Shown here piece after piece: positions 10,091 through 21,800 of a DNA stretch of 64,000 nucleotides. The stretch lies in assembly GCA_021014325.1 (NCBI GenBank), contig CM037469.1, forward strand, positions 19,057,701-19,121,700. Reading direction: 5' to 3'. Numbering within the stretch: the stretch's first letter is position 1; the number at the start of each line of letters is the position of its first letter. The notes beneath the pieces are model-generated. The model saw only the letters and a list, made by a program, of their open reading frames with translations, was not told the origin of the DNA and did no database searches. The position numbers were made by a program, and so were the translations under genes. The DNA is from Plazaster borealis. Taxonomy: Eukaryota; Echinodermata; Asteroidea; Forcipulatida; Labidiasteridae.

Positions 10091-13000
10091 ATGGGTCTAC
10101 TGAGGGTCTACTGGGGGTCTACCGGGGGTCTTGGGGGTCTACTGGGTCTACTTGGGGTCTACTGGGTCTTCTGAGTCTACTGGGGTCTATTGGGTCTACT
10201 GGGTCTACTGGGGGTCTACTGGGGGCCTTGGGAGTCTACTGGGTCTACTGGGTCTACTGTGAGTCTACTGGGTCTAATGGGTCTACTGGGGGTCTACTAG
10301 GTCTACTGGGTCTACTGGGGGTCTACTGGGTCTACGGGGGGTCTACTGGGTCTACTTGGTCTACTGTGGTCTACTGGGTCTACTGGGTCTACTGGGGTCT
10401 ACTGGGGGTATACTTGGTCTACTGGGATATACTTGGTATACTGGGTCTACTGGAGGTCTACTGTGTCTACTGGGTCTACTGGGTCTACTGGGTCTACTGG
10501 CTGTCTACTGGGTCTACTGGATCTACTGGGAGTCTACTGGGTCCACGGGGTCTACTGGGGGTCTACTGGGTCTACTAGGTCTAGTAGGTCTACTGGGTCT
10601 ACTTGGTCTACTGGGGGTCTACTGGGGGTCTACTTGGTCTACTGGGGTTTTACTGTGTCTACTGGGTCTACTTGGTGTCTACTGGGTCTACTGGGTCTAC
10701 TGGGGTTCTACTGGGTCTACTGGGTCTACTGGGTCAACTGGGGGTCTACTGGGTCTACTGCGTCTACTGGGGGTCTACTGGGTCTACTAGGGGTCTACTG
10801 GATCTACTGGGTCTATTGGGTCTACTGGGTCTACTGGGGTCTAATGGGTCTAACGGGTCTACTGGGGTCTACTTGGTCTACTGGGTCTACTGGGAGTCTC
10901 CTGGGTCTACTGGGCCTACTTGGTCTACTGGGTCAACTTGGTGTACTGGGGGTCTACTGGGTTAACTGGGTCTACTTGGGGTATACTGGGTCTACTGGGT
11001 CTACTGGGAGTGTACTGGGTCTAATGGGTCTACTGGGGTCTACTGGGTCTACTGGGTCAACTGGGGGTCTACTGGGTCTACTGCGTCTACTGGGGGTGAC
11101 TGGGTCGACTGGGTCTACTGGGTCTACTGGGGTCTAATGGGTTCTCTGGGTTTACTGGGGGTTTGCTGGTTTTACTGGGTCAACTGGGCCTACCTTGGGT
11201 CTACTGGGTCTACTGGGGGTCTACTGGGTCTACTGGGTCTACTGGGTCTACTGGGTCTACTGGAGGTCTACTGTGTCTACTGGGTCTACTGGGTCTACTG
11301 GGTCTACTGGCTGTCTACTGGGTCTACTGGATCTACTGGGAGTCTACTGGGTCCACGGGGTCTACTGGGGTCTACTGGGTCTACTAGGTCTAGTAGGTCT
11401 ACTGGGTCTACTTGGTCTACTGGGGGTCTACTTGGTCTACTGGGGTTTTACTGTGTCTACTGGGTCTACTTGGTGTCTACTGGGTCTACTGGGTCTACTG
11501 GGGTTCTACTGGGTCTACTGGGTCTACTGGGTCAACTGGGGGTCTACTGGGTCTACTGCGTCTACTGGGGGTCTACTGGGTCTACTAGGGGTCTACTGGA
11601 TCTACTGGGTCTATTGGGTCTACTGGGTCTACTGGGGTCTAATGGGTCTAACGGGTCTACTGGGGTCTACTTGGTCTACTGGGTCTACTGGGAGTCTCCT
11701 GGGTCTACTTGGCCTACTTGGTCTACTGGGTCAACTTGGTGTACTGGGGGTCTACTGGGTTAACTGGGTCTACTTGGGGTATACTGGGTCTACTGGGTCT
11801 ACTGGGAGTGTACTGGGTCTAATGGGTCTACTGGGGTCTACTGGGTCTACTGGGTCTACTGGGTCAACTGGGGGTCTACTGGGTCTACTGCGTCTACTGC
11901 GGGTGACTGGGTCGACTGGGTCTACTGGGTCTACTGGGGTCTAATGGGTTCACTGGGTTTACTGGGGGTTTGCTGGTTTTACTGGGTCAACTGGGTCTAC
12001 TTTGGGTCTACTGGGTCTACTGGGGGTCTACTGGGTCTACTGGGTCTACTGGGTCTACTTGGGGTCTACTGGGTCTACTGTGCTACTGTGTCTACTGTTC
12101 GTCTACTGGGTCTATTGGAGGTCTACTGGGTCTACTGGGTCTACTGGCGGTCTACTGGGTCCACTGGGTCTACTACGGTCTACTGGGTCAACTTGGTCTA
12201 CTGGGAGTCTACTGGGTCTACTCGGTCTACTGGGGGTCTACTAGATCTACTTTGTCTACTGGGGGTCTAGTAGGTCTACTTGTTCCACTGGGTCTACTGG
12301 GGTCTACTGGGTCTACTGGGTCTACTAGGAGTGTACTGGGTCTAATGGATCTAATGGGGTCTACTGGGTCTACTGGGTCAACTGGGGGTCTACTCGGTCT
12401 ACTGCGTCTACTGGGGGTCTACTTGGTCTACTTGGTCTACTGGGTCTACTGGGGTCTAATGGGTCTACTGGGATTACTGCGGGTTTACCGGTTTTACTGG
12501 GTCAACTGGGTCTACTTGAGGTTTACTGGGTTTACTGGGTCTACTTGGGGTCTACTGGGTCTACTGGGTCTACTAGGTCTACTGGGGTCTACTGGGTCTA
12601 CTGGGTCTACTGGGTCTACTGGGTGTACTGGGGGTCTACTGGGTCGACTTTGTCTACTGGGGGTCTACTTGGGGTCTACTGGGTCTACTGGGTCTACTGG
12701 GATTCTACTGGGTCTACTGGGTCTATAGGGTCTATTGGGGGTCTTTTGGGTCTACTGGGTCTACTGGGGGTCTACTGGGTCTACTGGGGGATTTACTGGT
12801 TTTACTGGGTCAACTGGGTCTACTTGAGGTCTACTGGGTCTACTGGGTCTACTGGGGTCTACTGGGTGTACTGGGTCTACTGGGGTGTACTGGGTCTACT
12901 GGGGTTTACTGGGTCTACTGGGTCTACTGGGTCTACTGGGTCTACTGGGTCTACTGGGGGTCTACTGGGTCGACTTGGTCTACTAGGGGTCTACTTGGGC

Positions 13001-13195
13001 TCTACTGGGTCTACTTGGTCTACTGGGGGTCTACTGGGTCGATTGGGTCGATTGGGGTCTTTTGGGTCTACTGGGTCTACCGGGGGTATACAGGGTCTAC
13101 TGGGTCTACTGGGGTCTAATGGGTCTACTGGGTCTACTGGGGTCTACTGGGTCTACTGGGTTTACTGGGTCTACTGGGTGTACTGGGGGTCTACT
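10091..13195. repeat. (GGGTCTACT)n satellite with higher-order structure
   Basis: More than 3 kb of the nine-base unit GGGTCTACT with scattered variants. The nine-base period leaves all three plus-strand frames open (GST/GLL/WVY residue repeats), so the long open frames are not genes. A higher-order unit of about 808 bp is visible: 10440-11249 is repeated at 11250-12056. Matching variant landmarks are 'tggaggtcta' at 10451/11261, 'tgtactgggt' at 11011/11819 and 'gtttgctggt' at 11161/11968. The array runs into the assembly gap, so its true length is unknown. Confidence 0.95.
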
Positions 13196-13695
13196 NNNNN
13201 NNNNNNNNNNNNNNNNNNNNNNNNNNNNNNNNNNNNNNNNNNNNNNNNNNNNNNNNNNNNNNNNNNNNNNNNNNNNNNNNNNNNNNNNNNNNNNNNNNNN
13301 NNNNNNNNNNNNNNNNNNNNNNNNNNNNNNNNNNNNNNNNNNNNNNNNNNNNNNNNNNNNNNNNNNNNNNNNNNNNNNNNNNNNNNNNNNNNNNNNNNNN
13401 NNNNNNNNNNNNNNNNNNNNNNNNNNNNNNNNNNNNNNNNNNNNNNNNNNNNNNNNNNNNNNNNNNNNNNNNNNNNNNNNNNNNNNNNNNNNNNNNNNNN
13501 NNNNNNNNNNNNNNNNNNNNNNNNNNNNNNNNNNNNNNNNNNNNNNNNNNNNNNNNNNNNNNNNNNNNNNNNNNNNNNNNNNNNNNNNNNNNNNNNNNNN
13601 NNNNNNNNNNNNNNNNNNNNNNNNNNNNNNNNNNNNNNNNNNNNNNNNNNNNNNNNNNNNNNNNNNNNNNNNNNNNNNNNNNNNNNNNNNNNNNN
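13196..13695. other. Assembly gap, exactly 500 N
   Basis: An unbroken run of 500 N interrupts the nine-base satellite. The round number indicates a placeholder of unknown true size. All open frames shown as X residues across it are meaningless. Confidence 0.98.
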
Positions 13696-14330
13696 ATAGT
13701 TCTGCAAAGTGGTAAAACGTGCTGTCATCAGTACTACTGTCTATTGTACATTGTAACATTTATTAAGGGACAAAGATTTCTTAACGAGGTTTTTCTAATG
13801 AGGAAAATTAAATTCAAAAACATTTTCAAAAATGTAGTTGCTGCGTTGCGATGTTATCCCCATCATGTCTGTAAGAAGCTCTGTAGAAGCTCTGTAGGTT
13901 ACAAGAACAATATATGTATCCAACAGTCCAAGTTATCAAAAATAATCACATTTGTTTCAGAGCTTACCATGGATTTGTTGATGGTTGCACCCCAAATTAA
14001 ATTCTGGCTTAGCAAAACCCAATACCAACACAAGAGTGGTTCGCCTCATCAAAAAGGGAACACTCCAGATTTGACCTCGTGATTATTTGTTGCTATGTTG
14101 TACTCATATGCACGCAATATTTGTAAAAATATATCGCGCTTGTTAACCATGAGTAATGTTTTCAACAATTTAAATCAGAGAGAAATTTAGTTTTAAAGTT
14201 GTAGGCCTACTGATAAACACAAATCTTGATCGATCTTTTTATGGATACTTAACATTTTTGGAAGCATCCTAGAAAACTAGTAGAATAGATCTGTGTACTA
14301 TACGCACTTAAAGTATACTACATTGCAAAA
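13696..14330. other. Sequence right of the gap, nothing recognised
   Basis: Ordinary AT-rich sequence. An open frame of 111 codons at 13744-14082 on the plus strand has no recognisable motif and no splice partners, so it is not called. The satellite does not resume after the gap. Confidence 0.4.
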
Positions 14331-14570
14331 ACTGGGGTGTTCAAATTGACACCATTGGTGTTGTCACATGGATACAGAAAAAGAATAACAATTAACAACG
14401 TAGGGTGTTAAGATAACACTAATTTCTGCCAACACAATTACATTGGTGTTTATTTAACACCATAATGTGTTAATTTAACACCATAAGGTGTTAATTTTGA
14501 TTCTATCTTGGGTATCTATATTTGACAAACACCAATGGTTTCAATTTTAACACCCCAGTTTTTGCAGTGT
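14331..14570. mobile_element. Hairpin MITE with TA duplication
   Basis: The ends are CATTGCAAAAACTGGGGTGT and its reverse complement ending TTTTTGCAGTG, each flanked by TA. Inside are repeated GTGTTAA/TTAACAC blocks. The TA target site fits Tc1/mariner-type nonautonomous elements. About 240 bp, noncoding. Confidence 0.75.
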
Positions 14571-14572
14571 AG

Positions 14573-15611
14573 TTTTCAGCCATATATGATTTGATATGAT
14601 ATCGTAGATTGTCATCAGATCTGAGGCATACTAACAGTAGTCTCCACTGATATGTACTACAATAAAGAGAACCAGCAGACAAGAACGAATACAACATGTT
14701 TACATTACTGATTTCCAGCTAGTGTCTGTTGGGCACTAGAATGCCAAGGGATTTCATTTCAAAAAGCTGCTATACAAATTTTGTTTACAAGAATACTTGT
14801 TTGGGACAAACAAGGGGTTAAAATGTGTTTTATTTGTTTTTGTATTTGTGTATGTGTCCTTTAAACTCTGTAGAAGGTAAATTTAAAAGATGTAAACAGA
14901 CAATCTTTTGTCCCATCTCACCCAAGTTAGATGCCAAAAGGTTACCCGTAACACTTTGTTTATTCAAGATATTTGCAATATTCTAAATAGTCAACAAGTG
15001 TTTGCTAACGTTGATTCCTTAGTCACACACGGACTTGATTTTAAGCAATCATTTAGGTCATTGCTATTCCTGCAGCCATTTCTTGATGTTAATGTGCGAG
15101 GATGTTGCGTAATAACACTAGCTGCAGCATCGGGTGCTGAAGATGTGTTAATCTGATAGCCACGTTATCATTACTTTTGACCAAAATAGTTCCTAAATAA
15201 ACAATTAATAAAGTTATGACAACATTTCTGGCGTATCGATATAGACTCATTGACTCTGAAAGCTTAGACTGTAGCTTCATTTGATCTCTTTCCCCAAACT
15301 TCTTTATTTGTTTTCTTCTCATTGGAGCTGTACAAACTTGGGCTGTTTTTCCATGTAGTTCAAATGATTTTGTACTTCGTTAACAAAAGAAGGGACTCAC
15401 CAGTAATCTGTTTACAGTCTTCAGATGGACATCCCATTCTAAATCAGTGTGGAAGGTGTTACATTTTTTTGCTGAGATGTAGTAAGAAAGAGCCATTCCA
15501 ACAGCTTTATTCCACGTACTGCATCATTGGTCCCTGCCTGGTATGTTTCCTCTATCATCTAGACTGCTTGAAGAAAATGGTAATACGTTTGTAATGACTA
15601 AAAATAAGACA
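14573..15611. other. No gene supported
   Basis: Short open frames on both strands lack motifs. No repeat family was recognised before the family A fragment that follows. Confidence 0.4.
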
Positions 15612-15874
15612 TTACTGGTAACATAACGGAGAGCCGCTGATAGTATAAACACCGCAGAACGACCGAAGTATAATGAAGTTTTGAGAAAGAGGTAATTTCT
15701 CATTAAAATAATAAAAACTTCTTGCAAGAAGTTTTTATTCCTATCTGAAGACACACACATTAAATTGTACAACAAGGGTGTTTTTCTTTCATCATTTTCT
15801 TGCAACTTGATGACCAATTGAGCCAAAATTTTCCACAGGCTTGTTATTTTAAGCATAATGTTGGGATACCCCAA
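15612..15874 (-). mobile_element. Family A element, truncated diverged copy
   Basis: Contains the internal blocks of family A in minus orientation: the gagaaagaggtaatttctca block, the central palindrome AAAACTTCTTGCAAGAAGTT and the ccacaggcttgttatttta block. Both terminal repeats are missing or too diverged to see. Confidence 0.7.
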
Positions 15875-15875
15875 G

Positions 15876-16329
15876 GCATATCTTCTCTCACGTTTGCAGA
15901 CTGAGAGTTTGTGATTGGAGAGGAACTCCCGTTTGTTCGGCCTCTACCCATCTCCTCTTGGGTAGTACTTAAGCCAGGGCGCAGCCTATGGTCAGCAGTA
16001 GCTGTTTGCCTGGCCTGGGATGTCAGAAGTCTCTGTCTCTTGTTTTGTAAGTTGACTAAATTTAGTTATCAAATAAATCAATCTCTTTTATCCTACAAGA
16101 AAAGAGTTTCACTGGCTTCTCCGTTTTTAAATTTGAAGTTATGTGTATTAGGATCCCGGTGGGCTGTTTAAATTCATAATATATCATAAACGATGGTAGC
16201 AACCGCAATGGTTGCATACCATAGCAAAAGAGATAGCTCCGAGATACTGCAGAAAGCAAAATCAAGAGTATATCGGCAGGGAGAAGTATTGAGTTACCGA
16301 TAAGTCCAACAAGCGAATGAAGTCGAGGC
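15876..16329. other. No gene supported
   Basis: No convincing coding or structural signal between the family A fragment and the LINE remnant. Confidence 0.35.
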
Positions 16330-16760
16330 TCTATACGTCATCTCAATCCTGCCCAGTGATCTTGGTCCAGATGAACCTGTCCAGCATGATGCAAGAACGC
16401 ATGCAGCCCCTCAGCGCTTGCCAAGCCAGTGTTTGCTTCAGCGATGTCCACGAAGGACAGACATCTTCTCACAAGTGATGCTGTGCCCCCCTGTGGGCTC
16501 CCATAGAATGGTTGGGCTAGCTACAAGTTCCAGGTGACGGACGCAGTGCCCTGCAATCTTGAGACGGCATTCATGGATCTTTTCGGTCACCTTCGGCATG
16601 CCAGCGTATAGAGTCTAAATTCCTCCTTATGATCCTGCCATGAGATGTTCAGGACCATACGCAGCATGGTGCAAGACCCATCCAGAGACTTCTCCATCAT
16701 AGTAGTGAGGGTCCAGGTCTGAGTCCTCCACGTACAAGTACACCTCAAAGCCATAAATGC
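16330..16760 (-). pseudogene. Non-LTR retrotransposon (LINE) remnant, reverse transcriptase C-terminal region
   Basis: On the minus strand a broken frame reads TQTWTLTTMMEKSLDGSCTM, then LRMVLNISWQDHK, then after a shift PKVTEKIHECRLKIAGHCVR and LWEPTGGHS. These match the conserved 'ETWTLT..LDG.YTRMLR.ALN.SW..H' and 'RLRLAGHCVRHPE....LWEP' strings in the C-terminal part of endonuclease/reverse transcriptase LINEs. Frame breaks and a stop after LRGHR show it is dead. Its limits upstream of 16760 are unclear. Confidence 0.7.
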
Positions 16761-16769
16761 AATGAAAAC

Positions 16770-17811
16770 AATGACCCAGTGTCTTGAAGGTGCTGCAGTC
16801 TGGCTGGCAGCAGTCTCATCGGCCGACTCCTGAGGAGCTAGACAGGCCCCGGTCCTTATCTGTTCGACTCTCTGCTTTAGCTCCATTAGGGTGTGAATGT
16901 GGTCTACCAGTATCGACAATACGGGGATGAAAACTATAAGGCAGGCAACACTGTGGATTGTGAACCCAATCCCAAGTTATGGATCTTATCCCCTTTAAAA
17001 CCACCACATTTGTGTGGCGTAGATTCCGAACGAGAAAGCCCGCTACAAACATTTAGTGATGATAGGTCTGCACCCCCGACGTTTGAAATTTCCTAAGAGT
17101 TTTCCTTCGAAATTGTGTTTACCATCACATTTCAAAAGTGCATTTACATCATAACGTTTTATGAAAAATTCACAGACTAAAACGTAGTACAATTATTAGA
17201 ACAATGCTTTATTAAAAATCCACAAACGTAAACGTCGTAAGTAATTACAATGCAATGTAATAACGTCACTTGGTAGTGCAGACAAATTATCTGAGTACAC
17301 AAAAAAACATTAATTTTGTGATTGGAATAAAATTAGCAGCGACTCGGTGTATCAAAACAAGTTACGACCCTGTAGGTTTTAAACAGGACTGAGCACCACA
17401 TTTTATTCCTATCAAATACATTTCTGTTAAAAACAAAAACCCTTTGCCTCAGCTCACCACATTGATGTTGTCTATCCATGTTGAGCGCCGAGCGATGAAT
17501 CATCCCACAAGTTTAGGAGCTTGCGCTCTTAAGGTTCCAACTACACATGTTTTAAACTTGCATGAGCAAACTCTACATTGGGCCGTGAAATTTGAAAACC
17601 CTCTGCTCAATCATCTGACTAGCGCCCACTCCTTTGACTCAATCTCCTCGGGCAATGTTTAACACTCCTCACCATATTTATATAGCATGTTTAAACATGG
17701 CCACATGGTCTCTTCTTGACCAATCAAATGGACGTACCAGGACCAGGTATTTAAAAAATAATCATTAACATCTGAGTAATAACTAAGAATCCACTCTAAA
17801 CAAAAGTATGG
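16770..17811. other. No gene supported
   Basis: The minus-strand open frames at 16816-17052 and 17659-17844 have no recognisable motif. The first may extend the LINE remnant. The remainder is AT-rich. Confidence 0.35.
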
Positions 17812-18036
17812 CAGTGGCGCACCGGAGGGGGTGGGGGTTCTCAATTTCTTTAAAGAGGCATGTCAGCTTTTGAAAACAATAGGTGGGAATTAAATTTCGT
17901 TCCCAAAATGATAGTTGCATTGAGCTTGTTTTTTTCTGCATTTACTATTTTGATTTCTAATATGTGGGTCCCCACCTCTGGCTGCCAGCAATTACATTCT
18001 CAGCCCCTCCATAGATACTGTGTGGTTACGCCACTG
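17812..18036. mobile_element. Short element with CAGTGGCG ends
   Basis: Begins CAGTGGCGCACC and ends GGTTACGCCACTG, an inverted-repeat pair like the ends of the elements at 4740-5694 and 51610-52105. Noncoding, about 225 bp. This call rests on the ends only. Confidence 0.45.
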
Positions 18037-18473
18037 GGCTCTGAGTAATAGTTATACTCTAATTTTGACATTGACGTAATCATCTAAAGCTAAAACCACT
18101 GACTCTGAACTGGACATGGCAGTCCTTATTACAATTGTGTTCTTACGGTGTCGTGACTCTTCGAGCTGTAAACACACAATTCTGCCGTAAGCATTGCCAT
18201 GAGGTTGAATCTTCAAGGTAGACATTTTAGGAAACAAGATAAATCATTTCCCCATCACGTTAGTTTTCTTTATAGTCTTGCCAGCTTGTTATCTGCGGTT
18301 ACTTGTACACAAGGTATTTTGTTTTGTAGACGGCTCTGCAAAAAGCCTGCTTAATTAACGGAATTGGAAGTTCACATCCCTGCGTCAATTGAAAACTGCA
18401 CACGTATGGAGAATATTGAACACAATCGAATTCTGAGAGTGTACTTAAAAAAAAAACCTATTACAAATATTAA

Positions 18474-18479
18474 TTTATT
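18474..18479 (-). other. Candidate poly(A) signal AATAAA
   Basis: AATAAA on the minus strand lies about 90 bases past the stop at 18569-18571. It could end the large transcript if exon 55 is really the last exon. The call is weak because the surrounding sequence is AT-rich. Confidence 0.3.
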
Positions 18480-18568
18480 AAAAAATAGAGGTAAAAATAT
18501 GACATAAAATATTTCAGTTCAAACTTTAGAGTGGTGGTTGAATTTATCATCCTTGGTAAATAACCTTT

Positions 18569-18823
18569 TCACTGTCTGTGGCAACCCTCTGCTATGTTGA
18601 CAGCCGTCACTGTTAGGTAGTAGTCTGTGTGGAGGGAACCAACGGGTGATACACGCATACCAGTATTCATGGTCTCTACCCACTGCATGACGTCACTTCC
18701 TCCCCAGGACGGTACCGAGAGAGAGACTTCAAAAGAACATTGGCGAGGAGGAGATAAACACTACGTCCCAGCTCAAATCAACCGTGCCGTTCCCATGCCA
18801 TGTCGTGGTGAGAAGATTCGAAC
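18569..18823 (-). pseudogene. Giant gene exon 55, frame-damaged FN3-like repeat
   Basis: Acceptor ctgttacag at 18824. Pieces in different frames read TVDLSWDVVFISSSPMFF, then EVSLSVPSWGGSDVMQWVET, then HTDYYLTVTAVNIA. Together they match exon 45's LYLSWEGVF...YEISLS and the usual closing strand. Shifts are needed before GTTGATTTG, in TTTT (about 18731-18734) and near 18586. A TGA at 18571-18569 follows AEGCHRQ; read in the other frame, GLPQTVKR would continue. It is unclear whether this is the last exon. Confidence 0.6.
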
Positions 18824-21800
18824 CTGTAACAGTAAAAGCACACACCAATTTTTACTTACGTGCGGCCATTTTGTTTATCCGTTTGTAAACAATTCTACTT
18901 GGATTATGACAAAAGTGGCCTCTAGCAAGCATTGCTACAATCGTAAAATTGGAAAAACTGAAGGTTATATAGCACTATAATGTAAACTTGACGCAACCCG
19001 GTCTACTGAGATGTGATTTAATAAACTTGTATCGAGTCTAGGTTTCCTACAATTCAATTCAAGCTTTATCCAATTTCATTTCATTTAACAATTTCACGGT
19101 AGGAACAATAGTACAAGATAAAACAAAAGAATAAAGAAAGCATTAGCAGAACCACATATTTAGAAGGTTTGCAAGCCTAAAGGATTCCGTAAAAGTAAAC
19201 TTAGTTACAATCAGATTAATCTGCTGATGCCAAATTTCACAAATAGACAAACATTAAGGGAATTAAACATTTTAGCAACATGGCTTGGAAAAAACATACA
19301 CAGATGTACATTGTAAATAAAAATCATTTATAAAAACCCCACAAAATAAAACCCCACAAAGTTCACAATTAAAATACAAATTCAAATCTAGATATATAGA
19401 GAAACAAGACTTTAGAAAAACATCTACAATTTTACAGTGTAAGAATATAAAATAACGGTGGTCAAAGCACATTAATATATCTTTTAAAATGCAAACAAAT
19501 TGTACAAATCGTAAGAATATATCATTAAAATTATAAAAGCACAACATTCACATTTGAAATATTTAAAATTAAATTCCAGACAATAAGAGCATTCAACAAT
19601 TTTCAGATAAACAATTGTTCAGAGTAAAAGAAATTACATTTGTATAAAATGCAAATTCAATTCAAGACTCTAGCGAAAGATGTACACAATATAAGGAGAG
19701 CAATGCATACATACCTGGCTTGTGGGTCTTGAGGTCTCAACTGTGAAATTCTTAATGATAGCCTGGCTCATCAGATCCACATGATTGACAGCTCTGACCG
19801 ACAGACTATACTCTGCGTCATCTTCAAAGGTAAGATCTGACCAATTAAGATGCTCTTCTGATGCGGACCCACATCGTTTCCATGGAGATGTAGAGTAACT
19901 TGGTCCAGTAAGACGGCACTGAAAAGTTGGGAAGGACTCATATAAGTAGTTATAAATGTATGCTTTTTATGAACTGCTGAAAAATGTGGCTCAAGAAACA
20001 TAAGTGTTCACTGAGGACAGTAAGCTCATTTAAAGACACTGAACACGTTTGAAAATTGTCAAAGACCAGTGTTCTCACTTGGTGTATCCCAACATATGCA
20101 TAAAATAACAAGCCTGTGAAAATTTGGGCTCAATTGGTCAGAAGTTGCAAGAAAATGATGAAAGAAAAAACACCCTTGTTGTAAATTTGTGTGCTTTCAT
20201 ATAGGAATAAAAACTTCTTGTTAAGAAGTATTTATTATTTCAATGAGAAATCACCTCTTTCTCAAAAACAACGTTACTTCAGAGGGAGTTGTTTCCTACA
20301 ATGTTTTATATTATCAACAGCTCTCCATTGCTTGTTACCAACTAAGTTTGTATGCTAATACTTGTTTTGAGTCATTACCAAACGTGCACGATACCTTTAA
20401 ATAGCGTAAATCACCTTTACAAATTAAACATTTTACATATAATCGAATAAATAATGTTCCATTTCAACACCAGTCCATAATACCGGTGTCAACCCAAGAT
20501 ATCTTAAGTGTAACATTCCATGAACAAGCAAGCAACAAAACCCCTTTATTTTGACATTTAAAAACCAAAGGACTCTTCACCATATCAGTGCTATTCACCT
20601 GGTAAAATTGGATGCCAAATGGGTCCATGAATCCTTCCCATGATGCTTTGAGGAAACTATTTTGTGACTGGTACCCGTCAAGCGTTGCATACGCTGTGTC
20701 AGACACGGCCTTCACTTTCACGACGGCTGCCAGTGAACTTGGCGGCTCTGTTACAATGGTAACGCCGTCAGATGATTTCCATGATGACCTCCCGGCTTCG
20801 TTGTAGCATTTAACCGTAGCAAATAGTTTCTGACCTTCGACCATGACGCGAGAGAGATCTGCAACGATCTTTGACTCTGAATCGGGCGTAACTGTACTAG
20901 GTAAGATGTCATCAAGCCCCGGTTCTAAACCTGAAAGAGAAAATGTTTTAATTGTTGACATCATTTCAACTACCTCAAACCTTTGGAAACGAATAATTTC
21001 TCAGAATCATAAACTTATTGTGACCATTTTTTTCGATTGGTAATTAGGGTAGGCCCAACCATTAACTTTTTTTTATGCAAACGTCAACCAACCTTAATGT
21101 ACATCAACCCAAGTAAACACTACCAATAGAAGAAACTGAAGAATAAAAATTCCAAGGAATGCTTCAATTAGAATCTAATCTTACCAATGGCCCATTCACA
21201 GTGATTGATTCCACTTTCTGGATCAGATGCGGACCAACTGAAAGCGACTGATTTGTCATCTGAACTGAAGTCAATATCTATGAATGAAAACAAGTCTTAT
21301 GCATTAGTTGTTATTCACCTTAGCCTTTACATTTCTTAAAATATATGTCTGCTTTAATGTCATTTATTAATTGTATCGTCCACAATACTTATCATTGATC
21401 ATAACAAAGATGACATTTGCTGACACCAGCCTTGATTAAGCAATACCCTATGGTTCCAAGTGGTTAAAGCTACATGCGTTTGTTTGGTAATTACTCAAAA
21501 TATATATTAACATAAAAACTGACTTGGTAACGAGCAACGGAGAGCTGTTGATAGTATAAAACATTTTGAGAAACGACTCCCTCTGAAGTAACGTAGTTTT
21601 TGAGAAAGAGGTAATTTCTCACTTAAATAATAAAGACTTCTTGCAAGAAGCCTTTTATTCCTATCTGAAAGCACACAAATTTGTACAACAAGGGTGTTTT
21701 TTCCCAACATTTTCTTGCAACTTCGATGACCAAGTGAGCCCAAATTTTCGCAGGCTTGTTATTTTATGCATATGTTGGGATACACCAAGTGAGAACACTG

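Noticed and set aside
10075..13195. Several long open frames (up to about 380 codons) in all three plus-strand frames
   Set aside because: The nine-base satellite has no stop in any forward frame, so the frames are products of the repeat. Residues are only GST/GLL/WVY repeats, and one runs through N.
13062..13759. Open frames crossing the N run
   Set aside because: They consist mostly of unknown bases.
13744..14082. 111-codon plus-strand open frame
   Set aside because: No motif, no splice context, and composition like its surroundings.
16587..16919. 110-codon minus-strand frame as the last exon of the giant gene with a membrane helix
   Set aside because: The second half matches LINE reverse transcriptase strings (LDGSCTMLRMVLNISWQDHK), and the hydrophobic stretch is not in phase with exon 54.
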